64,000 nt of DNA from Candidatus Amarobacillus elongatus (GCA_016703545.1 JADJBX010000003.1:248001-312000), one strand, 5' to 3'. Shown: positions 1 through 7,981, counted from the first letter of the stretch. Numbers and translations are program-made. The notes: a model not told the origin generated them from the sequence alone.

Positions 1-607
1 CGTCCTTCGGGATGTCGACCGCGCGCCCGAACAGCTGCTGGTAGCGGGCGTAGAGGGTGTCGCCGAACGAGTCCGTCTGCGTGCCGGCGTCGTTGACGTA
101 ATATTCGCGCTCGACCTCGTAGCCGGCAGCGCCGAGGGTGGAGGCAAGGGCATCGCCGATGGCCGCGCCGCGGCCGTTGCCGACGTGCAGCGGCCCTGTC
201 GGGTTCGCGGAGACGAATTCGACCTGCGCCTTTTTGCCCGCGCCGATGGCGAGGTCGGCGTACCGCTCGCCGGCTGAGATAACCCACTCCACCTGGGATT
301 GGAGGAAGGCGTTGGAGAGCCGGAAGTTGATGAAGCCGGGCGGCGCCACCTCGGGCGCTTCGATTGCCGGGTCGGCGGGCAGGTGACGGACGAGGACCTC
401 GGCAATCACCAGCGGCGGCTTCATCGCCGCGCGCGCGAGCCGCAGGGGCAGCGAACTGGCGTAGTCGCCGTTCGCCGCGTCCTTCGGACGCTCAATGGTG
501 GCGCCGGGAAGGGCCACATCGGGCAGTTCGCCCGCCGCCACCGCGGCGCGGACCGCGCCGGTGACGAGCGATTCGAGGTGCTGACGGATATCGCGTGCGT
601 CGGCCAT
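1..607 (-). CDS. argS: Arginyl-tRNA synthetase, N-terminal part (runs off the window edge)
   Basis: Charges tRNA-Arg with arginine in the cytoplasm. About 202 residues are visible, from an ATG at 607 to the window edge. Residues 1-95 look like the additive N-terminal domain of the family. They are followed by the class I signature region NPTGPLHVGNGRGAAIGD near residue 137, where HVGN replaces HIGH, and then by EYYVNDAGTQTDSFGD, typical of ArgS. The KMSK region and anticodon-binding domain lie outside the window. A TACCCT box lies 9 bases before the ATG and no Shine-Dalgarno is seen. The assignment is secure; the symbol follows the family. Confidence 0.93.
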   Translation of the reverse strand, partial: MADARDIRQHLESLVTGAVRAAVAAGELPDVALPGATIERPKDAANGDYASSLPLRLARAAMKPPLVIAEVLVRHLPADPAIEAPEVAPPGFINFRLSNAFLQSQVEWVISAGERYADLAIGAGKKAQVEFVSANPTGPLHVGNGRGAAIGDALASTLGAAGYEVEREYYVNDAGTQTDSFGDTLYARYQQLFGRAVDIPKD

Positions 608-727
608 GGAACGTACAGGGTACCCCATCGCGCCCTTTGTTGAATGCCGCGACCCCGGAACCCGCGACTCGCCACCCCGCGCGGCGTAGCATGGCGCCCG
701 CCGCGACCGCGGCGAAGGGGGCCGCCC

Positions 728-2326
728 ATGTCACGACGCAGCTTCTGGGGCTGGGGCCTCGAGAGCGACGAACCCGGGAAGGAGCAGCGCACGCAGGCCG
801 CGCAGCGCGCTTCGCAACGGTATGGCGTCGAACTCACCTCCCCGCCAACCCCCACCGACGCCGACCTCCACCTGCGCGAGCCTCGCATCCAGCCGCCCGC
901 CGCGCTGGCGGAGATCATGGCCACCGATGCGCACGAACGCGCTTCCCACACGTACGGCAAGAGCTACAAGGATACGATCCGCGCGTTCCACTGCGACTTC
1001 CCGAACCCGCCCGATATCGTGGCCTTCCCCAGGACCGAGTCCGAAGTCGTCGCAGCGCTCGAATGGGCGGGAGAAACGAACACGACCGTCATGACCTACG
1101 GCGGCGGCTCAACCGTCGTCGGCGGGGTGGAGGCCCCGGAAGCCGCGGAGCGCGTCCTCTCGCTGGACCTTGGCCGCCTCGACCGCGTGCTCGAAATCGA
1201 CCAGACGTCTCGGGCGGCCCGCATCCAGGCCGGCGTCCTCGGGCCATCCCTCGAGGACCAGCTCCGGCCGCACGGCCTCACCCTCCGCCACTACCCCCAG
1301 AGCTTCGAGTGGTCGACCCTCGGCGGCTGGATCGCAACGCGGTCGGGCGGGCACTACGCCACCAATCACACCCACATCGACGACTTCGTCGAGTCCGTGC
1401 GCATGGTCACGCCTGCCGGGGTGTGGGAGTCGAGGCGGTTGCCGGGAAGCGGCGCCGGCCCGAGCCCGGACCGCATGGTCCTCGGCAGCGAAGGCATCCT
1501 CGGCGTGATCACCGAAGCGTGGATGCGGGTGCAGGTCCGGCCGGTCTTCCGGGCCTCCGCCGGAGTGACCTTCCCGTCGTTCGCGGCGGCCTCCGAAGCC
1601 GCCCGCATGGTGGTCCAGGCGAAGCTGTGGCCCGCGAACTGCCGCGTGCTCGACCCCGTGGAAGCCGGGAACGCGGCCGGCCTCAGCGGCGAGCAGGCGT
1701 TGCTCATCCTCGGGTTCGAATCCTCGGACATCCCCCAGGGTGCGTTCATCGCCGAGGCCGTGCGCATCGCCCGCGAGGCCGGCGGCGCCATCGCCGACGA
1801 CCAGGTCATCGTGAGCGACGGTTCGAAGGAGGGTGTCGGGCGCCAGGGCGCCGTCGGCGAGTGGCGAAACTCGTTCGTGCGCGGGCCCTACGGCCGCAAC
1901 CTCACCGCCGGCCTCGGGCTCGTGGGGGATACCTTCGAGACCGCGATCACCTGGGACCGCTGGCCGGCGTTCGATGCGGCCGTCCGGGAGGCAGTGCGCG
2001 ACGCGCTGCAGCGAGTCTGCGGCGGCGGCACCATCAGCTGCCGGTTCACGCACGTCTACACCGATGGCCCCGCGCCGTACTACACCTTCCAGGGGCTGGG
2101 CAGGCAGGGCGCGGAGATCGAGATGTGGAACGAACTCAAGAAGGCCGCCTCCGATGCCGTCATGGCAAACGGGGGCACGATCACCCATCACCACGCCGTC
2201 GGGCGCGACCACCGGCCGTGGTACGACATCCAGCGGCCGCCCCCGTTCACCGCGGCCCTGCGGGCGGCCAAGAAGGCCGTCGATCCCGCGGGCATCCTCA
2301 ACCCGGGCGTGCTCATCGACCCGTAG
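728..2326 (+). CDS. FAD-binding oxidase of the alkyl-DHAP synthase / FAD_binding_4 type
   Basis: A 532-residue flavoprotein. The N-terminus MSRRSFWGWGLE is a frequent opening in bacterial alkyldihydroxyacetonephosphate-synthase-like oxidases. The FAD-binding PP-loop is seen as YGGGSTVVGG, and the second half carries THHHAVGRDH, matching the histidine-rich active-site segment of alkyl-DHAP synthases. The C-terminus AVDPAGILNPGVL is the usual FAD-oxidase ending. The ATG at 728 is preferred over one at 644 because GAAGGGGG sits about 6 bases upstream and the family motif begins there. The substrate could be an ether-lipid precursor, a 2-hydroxyacid or an aromatic alcohol; sequence alone does not decide. 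It is divergent from argS. Confidence 0.8.
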   Translation: MSRRSFWGWGLESDEPGKEQRTQAAQRASQRYGVELTSPPTPTDADLHLREPRIQPPAALAEIMATDAHERASHTYGKSYKDTIRAFHCDFPNPPDIVAFPRTESEVVAALEWAGETNTTVMTYGGGSTVVGGVEAPEAAERVLSLDLGRLDRVLEIDQTSRAARIQAGVLGPSLEDQLRPHGLTLRHYPQSFEWSTLGGWIATRSGGHYATNHTHIDDFVESVRMVTPAGVWESRRLPGSGAGPSPDRMVLGSEGILGVITEAWMRVQVRPVFRASAGVTFPSFAAASEAARMVVQAKLWPANCRVLDPVEAGNAAGLSGEQALLILGFESSDIPQGAFIAEAVRIAREAGGAIADDQVIVSDGSKEGVGRQGAVGEWRNSFVRGPYGRNLTAGLGLVGDTFETAITWDRWPAFDAAVREAVRDALQRVCGGGTISCRFTHVYTDGPAPYYTFQGLGRQGAEIEMWNELKKAASDAVMANGGTITHHHAVGRDHRPWYDIQRPPPFTAALRAAKKAVDPAGILNPGVLIDP

Positions 2327-2329
2327 CGG

Positions 2330-3436
2330 CTACCGTCGGCGGCCGTCGATGAAGGTCGCGGCGGTCCCGGCGGCGAGCGCGAGCACGATAGCCACGCCCG
2401 CGAGAACGCGCATGCCGGCGCTCGCGCCGGCCTCGCCGGTACCGGTCTGCGGCGGAAGTGGCGGTGCTGCGTCGAACGTCGCGGTTGCCGTCGCGGACGG
2501 GGTTGTGGCTGTCGCCGGCGCCTGCCCGAGGCTTGCCGGCGTTTCGGCGGAAACCGCCGTGGCTTCGGGCATTACCGCAGTCGCCGGCGAGGTGATGCTC
2601 CCCGCGGCCGGGCTCGCGGCCGGCGTATTGGCGTTCGTCAGTTCGAAGGTGCAGGTCACGGAGGTGGCACCGTCCAGGCTGAATTCCACCCGCCGCGACG
2701 ACAGGCTGACCAGCCGCTCTCCCGATTCGCAGGCGACATTCGCGAGCGTCCATTCCCCGGCGTCGACGAGTTCGACCACATAGCTCCCCGCGGGCAGCGC
2801 GGGCAGCGTGCTCGCCGAGGGGAGTGCCGTCCCGGGGTCATCGTCCAGTTCGAACCCGACGCCGCCAAGGGCGGAGGCGACGAACGAAACGCGCGAGGCC
2901 ACCGAGTCACGGGCATCGACCACGACCGTGATCGAGCTCGCGAGCACCTGCGCCGCGGGCGTCGCGGGAACGGCGCCCGGAGTCGGGGGCACGGGGGACG
3001 CGCTCTGCGGCTGCTCGTAGATGTAGCGGCAGGTCGCGTTCTCGCCGGCGGCGAGCGCGATGCGGACGGTGCCGCCGCTGCTCCCCGGGAGGCCGGTCGC
3101 GTTGCAGCTCACCCCCGCGAGCGTCCAGCCGGGAGCGGCGGGTCCGGTCACGGCGTACGCGCCGGCGGCGAGGCCGGGGAATGTGACGCGGTTCGTGCGG
3201 GCCGGGTCGGCATCGTCATCGAGAACAAAGGCCGAGAGCCCGGCGCCTTCCGTAACGAAAGCGAAGTCGTCGGCGCTGTCCGGCCGCGTTTCGAGCACGA
3301 CGGTGATGCTGCTCGTCGCGGCCTGGGCGCCGGCCGTCCGCGGGTGGGTGGCGATGGCGAAGAGTGCCACGGCCACCGTCGCGATGGCGATGGCCCAGGC
3401 GAGCCGTACGTTTCCGGGTCGCGTTTCCTGCGTCAC
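2330..3436 (-). CDS. Secreted surface protein with two repeated beta domains and an LPXTG-like tail
   Basis: A 368-residue protein of unknown function. The N-terminus has a basic stretch and a hydrophobic segment ending in AGAQA, a probable signal peptide. Two related domains of about 100 residues follow, each beginning SSITVV and ending with a Cys before an aromatic Thr/Glu strand (ATCRYIYE and VTCTFEL). They resemble collagen-adhesin or prealbumin-like modules. A Pro/Thr/Ala-rich linker leads to LPPQTGTGEAG, a hydrophobic helix and RRR, the layout of a sortase sorting signal with one extra residue. The GTG start at 3436 has GGAGG 9 bases upstream. No sortase gene is seen in the window. It is convergent with the FAD oxidase, leaving a 3-base gap. 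Confidence 0.7.
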   Translation of the reverse strand: MTQETRPGNVRLAWAIAIATVAVALFAIATHPRTAGAQAATSSITVVLETRPDSADDFAFVTEGAGLSAFVLDDDADPARTNRVTFPGLAAGAYAVTGPAAPGWTLAGVSCNATGLPGSSGGTVRIALAAGENATCRYIYEQPQSASPVPPTPGAVPATPAAQVLASSITVVVDARDSVASRVSFVASALGGVGFELDDDPGTALPSASTLPALPAGSYVVELVDAGEWTLANVACESGERLVSLSSRRVEFSLDGATSVTCTFELTNANTPAASPAAGSITSPATAVMPEATAVSAETPASLGQAPATATTPSATATATFDAAPPLPPQTGTGEAGASAGMRVLAGVAIVLALAAGTAATFIDGRRR

Positions 3437-3576
3437 GTTCGCACCTCCGAAGCAGGCCGCCGTCCCCGACGGGGGATTGGCGGGCCTCTTCGATCACCTT
3501 AGGAGCGAAGCGGCGGCGGGCTCGAAAACAGGGCAGGGAGTGGCAGTCGCAGCCGTCTCGCAGCAAGCCGAACGGC

Positions 3577-4230
3577 CTAATTGCAGCAGCCGAACCCGTG
3601 ATACTTCTGCAGGCGGTGGGCGTGGGCCTCGCGGCGCGTCTGGGCGAGCAGGCCCGCGAGCAGCTCCTCAAGCGCCGCGACCCGGGGCAGGGCCGGCTGG
3701 GGTTCGAGCAGGCCGTAGCGAACGGTCTCGTCGGCCTGCAGCCACGGCGCGAGGAAGTCGACGAGTCGGTGCGGCGGCCGGGGGAGCCGCATCGCTCGCG
3801 CCCATTGGCCGGTCAGCGAAAGCGCCAGCTTGAAGTACTCCGGGAACTCCGCTCGCACGCGTCCGAGGGTGGCCTCAAGCTCGCCCGAAGGCTCCCACGA
3901 GGAGTCGTCGAACAGTTCGATTTCGCCGTACGGATAGGGCCGGGGATCGAGGAGCCGCGTAAGCCGAAAGCGCTGTTCGCCGCGTGCCGTGAGCACGAAC
4001 CGGCCGTTTGGCAGCTCTTTCCACTCTTCGCTGCGCGCGGTGGTGCCCACGGAGAACGGGATGGCGCCGCCGCCGACCTCGCGCCCTTCGCGAATGAGCA
4101 GGACCCCGAACGCGCCCCCGGAGGCGAGCAGTTCGCGCGTCATCGCCTTGTAGCGTTCTTCGAACACCTGCAGCGGGAGCGGCATCCCGGGGAAGAGCAC
4201 GGTTCGCAGCGGAAAGAGCGGGAGTTCCAA
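3577..4230 (-). CDS. Lon N-terminal (LON substrate-binding) domain protein
   Basis: About 217 residues. The opening ELPLFPLRTVLFPGMPLPLQVFEERYK is cited here as ELPLFPLRTVLFPG followed by PLQVFEERY, the hallmark of stand-alone Lon N-terminal domain proteins, which lack the AAA and protease parts. The function of such proteins is largely unknown; substrate or peptide binding is assumed. The start is set at a TTG at 4230 because GGAG lies 5 bases upstream and the family motif begins at the next codon. An ATG further up at 4449 would run inside the preceding gene in another frame. The C-terminus FGCCN carries a Cys pair that could bind metal. It lies 40 bases after the DinB-like gene. Confidence 0.75.
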   Translation of the reverse strand: MELPLFPLRTVLFPGMPLPLQVFEERYKAMTRELLASGGAFGVLLIREGREVGGGAIPFSVGTTARSEEWKELPNGRFVLTARGEQRFRLTRLLDPRPYPYGEIELFDDSSWEPSGELEATLGRVRAEFPEYFKLALSLTGQWARAMRLPRPPHRLVDFLAPWLQADETVRYGLLEPQPALPRVAALEELLAGLLAQTRREAHAHRLQKYHGFGCCN

Positions 4231-4270
4231 CGCGGCTCCAGGGGCGCTTTCGGGGTCGGCGTTCCTTGCG

Positions 4271-4741
4271 TTAGCCGCGCGAACGCAGCCATGCCTCCAG
4301 TTCGGGGCGGTGTTCGTCGAAGTGGTGCAGGCTGGCGCCGTCCAGCAACCGGTTGCCGATGCGCGGCCGGTTCTTCTCGGGGTCGATGCCGTAGAACTCG
4401 TCGCCGAGCCCCTTCGCCGCGGCGTAGTACTCGTGGAACGCTTCGTCAAAATCGTCGAGCGCGGCCTGGCCGTCTTTCGCCAGGAGGGCGAATTTGGCGT
4501 TCCAGGCGTCGGTCTGGCTGTAGTCCGCGCCTTCCGGAGCAGGCCGCTCGCCGCGGGCGACGCGCGCGAAGCCTCCCGCCATCTCCCGGTACCAGCCCGC
4601 CATGTGCGCGAGCATCTGGTTCACGCTCCACTCGCCGAGCCACACCTCGCGGTACGCCTCTGGCGGAAGATTGACGATCAACTCGCGGAAGTCGACGTAC
4701 TTCTGTTCGAGCTCGGCAATGAGGGACGCCTTATCGGTCAC
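4271..4741 (-). CDS. DinB/ClbS-like four-helix-bundle protein
   Basis: A 156-residue soluble protein with a GTG start at 4741. The pattern WLGEWSVNQMLAHMAGWYREM, with a His on helix 2 and a late ASLHHFDEHRPELEAW containing further His residues, matches the DinB superfamily, especially the ClbS/DfsB-like branch. These proteins often place three His residues for a metal, or act in thiol-dependent or detoxifying reactions. The specific role is unknown. It lies directly upstream of the Lon-domain gene on the same strand, and a TATGAT element lies roughly 30 bases before the start. Confidence 0.65.
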   Translation of the reverse strand: MTDKASLIAELEQKYVDFRELIVNLPPEAYREVWLGEWSVNQMLAHMAGWYREMAGGFARVARGERPAPEGADYSQTDAWNAKFALLAKDGQAALDDFDEAFHEYYAAAKGLGDEFYGIDPEKNRPRIGNRLLDGASLHHFDEHRPELEAWLRSRG

Positions 4742-4771
4742 GGTGGGGCCTCGCTGGTCTGGCTCGGCCGA

Positions 4772-5275
4772 TCATACACGCGGAACGCCGCCCCGGGATG
4801 ATGCGATGGCCTTGCGCATGTTCGCCCACGTCGGCCGGGCGAACCCCTCGTGCGTCCCGTGGCTCGTCACTTCGTACCCGAGGGAAGCGAAGAGGGCGCC
4901 GTTCGCCGGTAGCGCGAGCCGTACGCCGAGACGCGTTCCCGGGTACCCCGCCGCCGCCGCGTACTCCTCCACCGCCCCGATCAGCGCCTTCGCCACGCCC
5001 TTTCCGCGCGCGCCGGGGAGGACGGAGAGCCGCCCGAAATAAAGGTCCTCCTCTTCGTCGTGGAAGACCACGCATCCCACCGGCACGGCGCCATCCAACG
5101 CAATCAGCGCCCCGCCGCCCGGCCCCGCCATGACCGCGCGAAGGGAGTCCGCGGTTTCGCGGTGCGCGCTGGACGGCGGCACGAGGGTTGCGCGGTACTC
5201 CTCGAAGGCGGTCGTAATCAGCGACGCCAGGAGCGCGGCGTCGCGTTCATCGGCGAAGGCGATCGTGAGCTGCAT
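4772..5275 (-). CDS. GNAT-family N-acetyltransferase
   Basis: A 167-residue single-domain acetyltransferase. The acetyl-CoA pyrophosphate-binding motif A is seen as RLSVLPGARGKGVAKALI around residues 82-99, followed by the YxxxGxxxxRLGVR and LFASLGYEVTSHG segments expected of the fold. The acceptor substrate cannot be read from the sequence. The ATG start at 5275 lies close to tRNA-Arg on the opposite strand, so the intergenic stretch of about 50 bases is divergent. It may form a short co-directional run with the DinB-like and Lon-domain genes downstream. Confidence 0.8.
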   Translation of the reverse strand: MQLTIAFADERDAALLASLITTAFEEYRATLVPPSSAHRETADSLRAVMAGPGGGALIALDGAVPVGCVVFHDEEEDLYFGRLSVLPGARGKGVAKALIGAVEEYAAAAGYPGTRLGVRLALPANGALFASLGYEVTSHGTHEGFARPTWANMRKAIASSRGGVPRV

Positions 5276-5327
5276 CCATGGACCCCGGCGTGCAGGTAGG
5301 TGATTCAGGGACTAGCATACGGATCAC

Positions 5328-5402
5328 GCCCCCGTAGCTCAGCGGATAGAGTGTCGGCCTCCGGAGCCGAAGGCACAGGTTCGAGTCCTGTCGGGGGTAC
5401 CA
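5328..5402 (+). tRNA. tRNA-Arg (anticodon CCG)
   Basis: Cloverleaf read by eye: acceptor GCCCCCG pairs with CGGGGGT (one G-T), the anticodon arm TCGGC-CTCCGGA-GCCGA gives CCG, the T arm holds GGTTCGAGTCC, and CCA is encoded at 5400-5402. It reads CGG arginine codons, which are common in this G+C-rich sequence. Confidence 0.93.
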
Positions 5403-5485
5403 GTCCGCCACCACGGGCCGGAACAGGCCGGGTGGAGTCTGCGTGAGGGCGGGGGAAACGCGCGGCGGACGGTCCCACTTCGGCG

Positions 5486-5515
5486 TTGAAGGCGAACAGC
5501 GTTCTCTTGTATAAC
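5486..5515 (+). promoter_or_regulatory. Candidate sigma-70-type promoter for the toxin-like cassette
   Basis: TTGAAG at 5486-5491 and TATAAC at 5510-5515 are separated by 18 bases, about 80 bases ahead of the ATG at 5594. The local A+T content is raised relative to the surroundings. This is a match by eye to a consensus, not a mapped start. Confidence 0.4.
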
Positions 5516-5593
5516 CGTCGCGTACGTGGCGAGCGGCGCCGCACGCGTAGTCCATTTCGTGTCCGCTGTTGCGGTCGAGGTCGGAGGGGATCG

Positions 5594-6157
5594 ATGCCGT
5601 CAGGCGAATCCGTTCACGCGGAACCCGAGAAAGCCGCTCACGCGAAAGCTCGCACGACCACTGCCGGGCCCGGCGCCGACCAGGCGCAGCCCGGTGGCCT
5701 CGATCTCCGCGCGCCCGGGCCCGCGCATGTGCTCTCGCTGCAGCGTGTCGTTGGGAACCGTGCCGTCGGGCGGCGGCTTGCGCCCTCGGCCGGCCCCGTC
5801 GCCGTCGCGCGCAAGACCGCGGGCCTTGGTCCCGCGGCGGCGGCCAGTGTTGGCGGTGTCGTGCAGCGCGTTTGGACCAGTGCCGCCAGCCTGAGCTCGC
5901 ATTTTAGTAAGCACAGCAGCGACTTCTCCTACGGCTCCGAGGAGGAATACTCGGACGCGGCCGATGAGCACTACGACAACCGCACCAGCTTCCAGAGCAA
6001 GGTCAGCAACGGCAAGACCTATGTGTACGACGACGCGACCGATACGCTTGGCGTGTACACGTCCGCTGGCAAGACCATCACCTTCTTCAAGCCATGCCAC
6101 AACAACTCGAGCAAGGTGGCGAAGGGCGACGGCCAGACCTACTACGACAACCAGTGA
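5594..6157 (+). CDS. LQRxxGNRAV-motif protein with a toxin-like C-terminal domain (candidate polymorphic toxin / injection-system effector)
   Basis: A 187-residue protein in two parts. Residues 1-95 are Ala/Pro/Gly-rich and disordered-looking, with LQRVVGNRAV at 49-58 and VVQRVW at 89-94. The LQRxxGNRAV motif is recognised in proteins linked to extracellular contractile injection systems and other exported effectors, often with DUF4157. Residues 96-187 form a compact acidic and aromatic domain with HFSKH (103-107), EEEYSDAADEHY, a Tyr-Asp-Asp turn, and TFFKP (163-167). This layout resembles short nuclease-like toxin tails of polymorphic toxins, but I cannot name the family. The ATG has GGAGGGG 5 bases upstream. 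It is followed 28 bases later by a CPCC zinc-ribbon gene, the arrangement of a toxin and its immunity protein. No injection-system structural genes are in the window. Confidence 0.6.
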   Translation: MPSGESVHAEPEKAAHAKARTTTAGPGADQAQPGGLDLRAPGPAHVLSLQRVVGNRAVGRRLAPSAGPVAVARKTAGLGPAAAASVGGVVQRVWTSAASLSSHFSKHSSDFSYGSEEEYSDAADEHYDNRTSFQSKVSNGKTYVYDDATDTLGVYTSAGKTITFFKPCHNNSSKVAKGDGQTYYDNQ

Positions 6158-6185
6158 CACGCCAGCGCGCGGGAGGCCGGATTCG

Positions 6186-6461
6186 ATGAGCACCGCTGAA
6201 GCGACGAAGTTCCCCTGCCCCTGCTGCGGCTACCTCACCCTCTCCGAGGCCGAGCGGGGCTCCTACGAAATCTGCCCCGTCTGCCTCTGGGAGGACGATG
6301 CCAGCCAGTTCGAAGACCCCGATTCGGACACGGGCGCGAACTCCGTAAGCCTCGCCGAGGCGCGGCGCAACTTCGCGGAATACGGCGCCAGCGAAGAGCG
6401 CTTCGCGCGCCAGGTCCGCCCGCCGCAGGACGACGAGATCCCGGCCGAAGACAACTCCTGA
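6186..6461 (+). CDS. Cysteine-rich CPCC zinc-ribbon protein, probable partner/immunity of the preceding gene
   Basis: A 91-residue acidic protein. FPCPCCGYLTL at residues 9-19 and YEICPVCLWEDD at 27-38 give two Cys knuckles, the defining pattern of the Cys-rich CPCC family. CPCC proteins are commonly found directly downstream of secreted toxin genes, so an antitoxin role is inferred from position. The remaining C-terminal region is rich in Glu and Asp and predicted soluble. The ATG at 6186 has GGGAGG about 10 bases upstream. It is convergent with the secreted-protein gene, leaving a 1-base gap. Confidence 0.7.
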   Translation: MSTAEATKFPCPCCGYLTLSEAERGSYEICPVCLWEDDASQFEDPDSDTGANSVSLAEARRNFAEYGASEERFARQVRPPQDDEIPAEDNS

Positions 6462-6462
6462 C

Positions 6463-7190
6463 TCAGGTCCCGTCGCGCGCCATCTGCGGCGCATAGGCGC
6501 GGTAGACCGGCTTCTGGGACGGAGTCGGCGTCGCCGTGGGCGTTGCCGTGCCGGTCGGTGTGGGCGTCGGTGTGGTGGCCGTCGGCGTCGGAGTCCGCGT
6601 CGACGTCGACGTCGACGTCGCGGTCGCCGTTGGGGTGGCGGGAACGGTCACCGGGCCAACATCGCCGTTCGCATCCGTCAACGGCACCTTGTCCCCCGCC
6701 TGCTCGTCGCCGCAGGTGTTCGACGCGTTCGTGTCGGTGCAGACGACGCTGGAAACGCTCGGGACCGCGTCCACGACGTTTTCGACTGCCGGCCCCGAGA
6801 ACGTGAAGACGAAGGTACCGGCCTGGACGGGCCCGTTCCATTTGCAGCTGGGCGCGCCCCCGGAACCCACCGAATCCGCGGCGCCGTTTGGCACGCTGGT
6901 GCATGTCAGTGAGCGCGGTGAGCCGATGCCCCCGGCCGCAAGCTGAATGGTCAACGCCTGCCCTGTCCAACCGCGAGGGTGACGGACACCGTGTACGTGA
7001 TCGTGGTACCGAGCGCGACGTTCGAACCGCCCGGTGGCGACTGGTTCACTTCGGACGTAACAACGGGAGCCGCGGCAATGGCGCGGCGAGGTGCGGCCGG
7101 GGACCCGGTGGCGAAGGCGACCACGAGGGCGGCGATCCCGGCGGCCACAAGGGGCAGCGTTCGGGTGAGGCGAAATCGAGCGACGGTCAT
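6463..7190 (-). CDS. Secreted Thr/Pro-linker protein, split by one frameshift
   Basis: Function unknown. The first frame, from ATG 7190, encodes a signal peptide and the start of a beta domain (TSEVNQSPPGG, TITYTVSVTLAVGQ) and stops near 6950. The continuing frame resumes with ALTIQLAAGG, then Cys-containing strands (SLTCTSVP, SSVVCTDTN, NTCGDEQAG), a PTPTATPT-type linker, and a tail KPVYRAYAPQMARDGT. The two pieces join naturally with one indel near 6950-6965. A TAGTTT box sits exactly 6 bases before the ATG with no Shine-Dalgarno. The linker contains repeated GTCGAC-type hexamers near 6597-6625, which explains a visible low-complexity stretch. No enzymatic motif was seen. Confidence 0.6.
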
Positions 7191-7275
7191 GCAGCGAAAC
7201 TAGGTGGAGCCGTCCGGCGGGTAAATGGCGGAGACCACAGGCGGGGGCAAAGCTCGCGGAAGTCGGCGCGAACGC

Positions 7276-7304
7276 GAAGGCCTCCCCGGTAAGGGGAGGC
7301 CTTC
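7276..7304 (-). terminator. Hairpin downstream of the tRNA-Cys/Leu/Trp cluster
   Basis: GAAGGCCTCCCC at 7276-7287 and its perfect complement at 7293-7304 enclose a 5-base loop. It lies 13 bases beyond the 3-prime end of tRNA-Cys on the minus strand. No T run follows, so it may be an intrinsic terminator of a weak type or an RNA-processing stem. Confidence 0.5.
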
Positions 7305-7317
7305 TGTCATTCGTGTG

Positions 7318-7391
7318 TGGAGGCGCCAGTCGGATTTGAACCGGCGGTGGAGCTTTTGCAGAGCTCTGCCTTACCACTTGGCCATGGCGCC
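7318..7391 (-). tRNA. tRNA-Cys (anticodon GCA)
   Basis: On the minus strand the acceptor GGCGCCA pairs with TGGCGCC, followed by T and an encoded CCA. The anticodon arm GAGCT-CTGCAAA-AGCTC gives GCA. The T loop GGTTCAAATCC is canonical. It is probably transcribed with the Leu and Trp tRNAs upstream. Confidence 0.93.
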
Positions 7392-7411
7392 TAACGAAGA
7401 GTGCGAATGGA

Positions 7412-7497
7412 TGGTGCCCAGGGTGAGATTTGAACTCACACGCCCAAAAGAGCACTGCCCCCTCAAGACAGCGTGTCTGCCGTTCCACCACCTGGGC
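7412..7497 (-). tRNA. tRNA-Leu (anticodon GAG)
   Basis: On the minus strand the acceptor GCCCAGG pairs with CCTGGGC, followed by A and an encoded CCA. The anticodon arm CTGTC-TTGAGGG-GGCAG gives GAG. The long variable arm (about 86 bases in total) is that of a class II tRNA. It reads CTC and CTT codons. Confidence 0.92.
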
Positions 7498-7580
7498 ACG
7501 AGTGCTCATCCTGACATTCGACGCGTCTTGCGGCAAGCCGCTGAGGGAATTCGGACGCGACGCCGGACCGGATGATCAAC

Positions 7581-7656
7581 TGGCAGGGGTGGCAGGATTC
7601 GAACCCGCGACACTCGGATTTGGAGGCCGATGCTCTACCAACTGAGCTACACCCCT
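7581..7656 (-). tRNA. tRNA-Trp (anticodon CCA)
   Basis: On the minus strand the acceptor AGGGGTG pairs with CACCCCT, followed by G and an encoded CCA. The anticodon loop CTCCAAA gives CCA. The last anticodon-stem pair (31-39) is a C-T mismatch, a small oddity. It is the first of three minus-strand tRNAs in a row. Confidence 0.9.
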
Positions 7657-7699
7657 GCGAGCAGCGCCCATTGTAGCAAAGCGCCTCTAAGGGCCAACG

Positions 7700-7885
7700 C
7701 TAGGCCGCCTCATGCACCGTTTCGTACGATCCGCACGACGGACACCGTGCCACCCGCGTCGCTCGCGATTGCTGCCCGAAGTTGAATCGCGCGCGACAGC
7801 GCAGGCAGTGCACCCGCTCGAACATCTTCCCTTCGGCGAATTTGCGCCGCCACTGCGGTTCCAGGTGGTGTCCGGCTGTATCCAT
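7700..7885 (-). CDS. Small zinc-ribbon protein
   Basis: A 61-residue protein with two Cys knuckles, VHCLRCRARF near residues 26-35 and ARCPSCGSYETV near 46-57, and a basic middle. It resembles the many short zinc ribbons that bind nucleic acid or ribosomal partners; its function is unknown. The spacing between knuckles and the absence of other domains do not fit a longer known family that I recognise. It is divergent from argF, about 110 bases away. Confidence 0.6.
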   Translation of the reverse strand: MDTAGHHLEPQWRRKFAEGKMFERVHCLRCRARFNFGQQSRATRVARCPSCGSYETVHEAA

Positions 7886-7981
7886 CGCATCAGGATGTAC
7901 GACCGGACGAACAGCGGAATTAAGGGCCGCGCACGGCTACCTCGCAGATCCGTGCTGGCGGGCGTTCACTCGCACCATTGG

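Noticed and set aside
5328..6461. tRNA-Arg as an integration site of a mobile element carrying the toxin-like cassette
   Set aside because: No integrase, transposase or duplicated tRNA 3-prime end was found in the window. The position is suggestive only.
6540..6640. Short tandem repeats as a possible CRISPR or regulatory repeat array
   Set aside because: They encode the Thr/Pro linker of a secreted protein; there are no spacers of constant length.
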